In this document: in pieces, positions 62,074 through 64,000 of the stretch
Layout: every line of letters starts with the position of its first letter
Position numbering within the stretch: the stretch's first letter is position 1
Assembly: GCA_047639315.1 (NCBI GenBank)
Contig: JBLINQ010000005.1
Coordinates: 9,483-73,482, forward strand
Direction: 5' to 3'
DNA: 64,000 nt
Origin: S139-23 sp047639315
Lineage (GTDB): Bacteria > Planctomycetota > GCA-002687715 > DRQF01
Translations under genes and position numbers: made by a program
The notes under the pieces: generated by a model
The model's database searches: none
What the model saw: only the letters and a program-made list of their open reading frames with translations
What the model was told of the DNA's origin: nothing

Positions 62074-62108
62074 CAAAAAAAGAGCCCGCTTCTGCGGGCT
62101 CTTTTTTT
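62074..62108 (+). terminator. Rho-independent terminator of the EF-hand gene
   Basis: A 9-bp stem AGAGCCCGC / GCGGGCTCT with a TTCT loop is followed by six further T residues. An A-run precedes it, so it may also work for minus-strand transcripts. Confidence 0.92.
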
Positions 62109-62161
62109 GTCGCCAATTGAATCGTTGACACACAATCATGGCATGGTCTTATCACACGAGA

Positions 62162-62449
62162 CTATGGGGATAAGAGAGCCAAGCCATCATGGCGAAGCCA
62201 TTCGATCCCCTTGCTTCTCCCGGCGATCAGAACAAGGCTCACTTTAATCTCATCTTCGAGAGTACCATTGAACTTCTCTTGAGAGAGGCCGCCCTTCAGA
62301 TAAGGGTCTCGATGCTCACCGACTGCGGCGCCGTTCATGACATTCGGATCCTGAATATCGTAGACGTCGGAACCAATCTTCACTTTCCCCGAGAAACAAC
62401 CCTTCAGAACACCACTTGAGTTGCGATGATTCAATTCTCCAGTTGCCAT
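62162..62449 (-). CDS. Ambiguous small open frame
   Basis: A 95-residue minus-strand frame from ATG 62449 with a protein-like sequence (GCFSGKVKIGSDVYDIQDPNVMNGAAVGEHRD) but no recognised family. The plus strand in the same region also encodes protein-like stretches (for example from ATG 62528 to 62623), so strand and reality are uncertain. This part may be a decayed gene. Confidence 0.28.
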   Translation of the reverse strand: MATGELNHRNSSGVLKGCFSGKVKIGSDVYDIQDPNVMNGAAVGEHRDPYLKGGLSQEKFNGTLEDEIKVSLVLIAGRSKGIEWLRHDGLALLSP

Positions 62450-62636
62450 GTTCGGCTTCGGTTTCCTGTCGCTGATGATCACCCTAAGTACAACGTCAGA
62501 ACTGCCGCTCCTTCGAAACTTCCGAATATGAAAAAAGGTGGATTCACTCTGGAGTTCGGAGACAAGGAACTGGAGATTGCTGGCGTCTCGACACCAGAGC
62601 CGACATACGAAATCATCAGCTGAATTTCGAGGTCAT

Positions 62637-62723
62637 CTAATTCGTTGACTGCGATACCTGGGCGACAGTCCCGCAACTGATGAATACCATCATGAGGAAG
62701 AGAATAGCTGCCATTCTGACCAT
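62637..62723 (-). CDS. Possible tiny lipoprotein
   Basis: A 28-residue frame with a hydrophobic signal ending in FISCGT, which fits a lipobox (Leu/Ile-Ser-Cys). The mature peptide would be about 11 residues. Such very small lipoproteins (entericidin-like) exist, but the ribosome-binding site is unconvincing and the size is at the limit of what can be called. Confidence 0.35.
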   Translation of the reverse strand: MVRMAAILFLMMVFISCGTVAQVSQSTN

Positions 62724-62804
62724 TTGAATTACTCCGCCCTCGTTGCCCGACAGAGACGATTCCCCAGGCTACCACACACTTCGCTATGGTTCAGAGCGGT
62801 CGAG

Positions 62805-63245
62805 TTAGATCTCTTCGAGAGACTTGCGATAGCGCGCCGGCTTCCGCCCCTTGATAAGGTCGGCAAGGGTGTAGGACTTGAGGACGTTATCGAAGGCGGT
62901 GAGAGCTTCGCCTAAGATTCCTTTGAGTTTGCAGGCTGAAGTGAGGGAGCAAGCGTCTTGCTCCGGATTGAAACACTCCACCAGATTGAAGTCAGGTTCA
63001 AATTCTCGAATGACATCCGAGAGGTTGATGGCATCGGGTGAATTGCCGAGCTTGATACCACCATTCCTTCCGCGTTGAACACTCGCGAAGCCCTTTTGGC
63101 CCAGCTTGTGGACGATCTTGCCGACGTGGAATACGGAGATATCGTACGCCCGTGAAATCTCTTCGATCCGGCTCAGACGATCGGGATAGACCGCCAGATA
63201 GATGAGAATTCGCAGTGAGTAATCTGCTTGTTTAGTCAATCGCAT
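62805..63245 (-). CDS. nsrR: Rrf2-family iron-sulfur repressor, NsrR-like
   Basis: A 146-residue winged-helix regulator. The N-terminus MRLTKQADYSLRILIYLAV is typical of Rrf2 proteins, and Asp8 is present, the residue that helps bind the cluster in Streptomyces NsrR. Three cysteines at 91, 99 and 105 (ECFNPEQDACSLTSACKLKG) match the NsrR spacing for a [4Fe-4S] or [2Fe-2S] cluster. It probably senses nitric oxide; IscR and other Rrf2 members have different spacing. It follows the truncated-hemoglobin gene by 87 bases on the same strand, with AAGGAGG before the ATG. Confidence 0.85.
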   Translation of the reverse strand: MRLTKQADYSLRILIYLAVYPDRLSRIEEISRAYDISVFHVGKIVHKLGQKGFASVQRGRNGGIKLGNSPDAINLSDVIREFEPDFNLVECFNPEQDACSLTSACKLKGILGEALTAFDNVLKSYTLADLIKGRKPARYRKSLEEI

Positions 63246-63308
63246 TCGATCTCTCCCACCTCCTTGGGCTTCACCTTACCAGTGAGACGCTATCTCCGTA
63301 TTCACGAC

Positions 63309-63325
63309 GCCAATCTTAGATTGGC
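63309..63325. other. Perfect short hairpin between globin and nsrR
   Basis: An inverted repeat GCCAATC-TTA-GATTGGC followed on the plus strand by CTTGTTTTT. On the minus strand, where both genes are read, no T-run follows, so it could be an attenuator, an RNA stability element or a regulator site rather than a plain terminator. Confidence 0.45.
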
Positions 63326-63332
63326 CTTGTTT

Positions 63333-63704
63333 TTAGGAGGCTGATCTGCCGAGCACATCGTCACGCGCTCCCTCGGCAATGGACGCGACTTCTCTTACGT
63401 CGGCTTCGTTGGCCCCCATTTCCAAGAGCGTAGCGCCCAAGAGTTCGATGATAGCATCGACGTGGCTGTCATTTAGGCCGCGCTTAACAAGTTCGGCATG
63501 GCCCTTCTTCATGGTGAGTCCTGTGTACTTAAGTGGCCCACCGGTCACCATCGCCAAGAACGCACGCTGCTTTCCGATTTGGCGCTTCATGTCAACGCCA
63601 TCGAAGAATTCAGCGACACGATCATCGGCCAACACGCGGTTGTAGAAGTTGTCTACAGCCACCTCAATCGCAGGGGCGCCGCCAAGTTTCTCATACAGAC
63701 TCAT
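63333..63704 (-). CDS. Truncated hemoglobin, group I-like
   Basis: A 123-residue 2/2 globin from ATG 63704. The family start SLYEKLGGAPAIEVAVDNFYNRVLADDRVAEFF, then QIGKQRAFLAMVTGGP and KYTGLTMKKGHAELVKRGLN (proximal His in the GHAEL context) are typical of TrHbI proteins, which bind oxygen or detoxify nitric oxide. Placement just before an NsrR-like repressor gene strongly supports a nitric-oxide function. A GTG/ATG further upstream would add 12 residues. Confidence 0.9.
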   Translation of the reverse strand: MSLYEKLGGAPAIEVAVDNFYNRVLADDRVAEFFDGVDMKRQIGKQRAFLAMVTGGPLKYTGLTMKKGHAELVKRGLNDSHVDAIIELLGATLLEMGANEADVREVASIAEGARDDVLGRSAS

Positions 63705-63738
63705 CTTCTCTTCTCCATGCACAGTTAAAGCTGCAAAC

Positions 63739-63763
63739 AAGATACATGTTTAAGATCTACATT
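63739..63763. promoter_or_regulatory. Possible NsrR-type operator upstream of the globin gene
   Basis: About 35 bases before the globin start lies AAGATACATGTTT followed by AAGATCTACATT. The AAGATACAT part resembles the AAGATGCAT half-site of NsrR in enterobacteria with one change; the second half-site is direct rather than inverted, so the match is weak. Confidence 0.3.
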
Positions 63764-64000
63764 CAATAAAAGCTGTATTCAAAGTACTGGTTTATCGAGA
63801 AAGAGCACGAACCCCCGGGCTTCGGGGTGCTGCATGGATATTCAATGGGCGAACATGCGCGACTCCAAATCCTTTGGAGTGGTTCTCTTAGGCCTAAAGC
63901 AGGTGACCCAAAAGGATGAGAGCGAAACTGAATACCCGCCAGGAATTTTATTTGTATATCAAAAGTATACCTTGAGACCTTACGGTTCTCATTCAGGCGA
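63764..64000. other. Terminal intergenic region with hairpins
   Basis: No gene is visible to the right edge. Two small hairpins stand out: one around 63805-63832 (AGCAC paired with GTGCT, with an inner C-rich/G-rich arm), and a perfect 8-bp stem ACTCCAAA / TTTGGAGT at 63862-63880. Neither has a T-run. Confidence 0.4.

Noticed and set aside
63805..63832. tRNA-like or attC-like folding near the right edge
   Set aside because: The hairpins do not form a cloverleaf or an attC site.

Overview
The window is about 64 kb of bacterial chromosome with moderate GC and tightly packed genes. The gene set suggests a Planctomycetota-like, heterotrophic, probably aquatic bacterium. Pointers are an SGNH esterase of the sialate-acetylesterase type, a PQQ-type sugar dehydrogenase fused to two heme-c motifs, a very large SBBP beta-propeller secreted protein, lipoproteins, a sigma-54 activator and many orphan membrane proteins. 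No ribosomal RNA or other strong taxonomic marker is present, so this assignment is an inference. There is no phage, CRISPR array or classical insertion sequence. The only mobile-type gene is a REP-associated tyrosine transposase (RAYT) with its repeats.

Layout. 0-5 kb: SGNH esterase, AlkD-type DNA glycosylase, a tandem pair of tiny membrane proteins and three tandem DoxX-like membrane proteins. 4.9-5.8 kb: a decayed stretch with three REP-like repeats. 5.8-9.2 kb: FAD oxidoreductase plus HAD phosphatase, an enlarged RNase HII-like protein and a degenerate receiver protein. 9.3-15 kb: a 1420-residue protein with a voltage-sensor-like domain, then an SLC13 anion transporter. 15.1 kb: a tRNA-Thr(CGT) with its own promoter and terminator. 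15-20 kb: AnmK kinase, an NtrC-type regulator translationally coupled to a lipoprotein, and an orphan protein. 20-24 kb: a pair made of an MglA-like degenerate GTPase with a membrane tail and a DUF4388/TPR/beta-propeller protein.

24.9-30 kb is a complete glycine-cleavage operon, gcvT-gcvH-gcvPA-gcvPB, followed by a LipM/LplA-type lipoyl transferase that can charge GcvH. The lipoamide dehydrogenase (L protein) is not in the window. 31-35 kb holds the SBBP protein and an L-2-hydroxyglutarate oxidase-like enzyme. 35-39 kb is an acyl-CoA (propionyl-CoA) carboxylase operon plus methylmalonyl-CoA epimerase. 40-48 kb has a hydrolase, an Hsp33-like protein, the RAYT with inverted REP pairs, the sugar dehydrogenase and a repeat-rich spacer.

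48.4-57.6 kb is a seven-gene minus-strand operon for complete reductive pyrimidine degradation: preT-preA (dihydropyrimidine dehydrogenase), beta-ureidopropionase-like amidase, dihydropyrimidinase, NCS1 permease, CoA-acylating (methyl)malonate-semialdehyde dehydrogenase and omega-aminotransferase. Uracil would end as acetyl-CoA and thymine as propionyl-CoA. The propionyl-CoA could then enter the carboxylase and epimerase encoded 10 kb away, so the two operons plausibly act together. The last 6 kb carry a PilZ protein, a carboxypeptidase-regulatory-like surface protein, an EF-hand protein with a KG-rich middle, and a truncated hemoglobin next to an NsrR-like iron-sulfur repressor, which looks like a nitric-oxide response module.

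No single locus is a proven new system. The best candidates for undescribed biology are the 1420-residue voltage-sensor-like protein, the pseudo-GTPase/DUF4388 pair and the RAYT/REP family with its distant copies.
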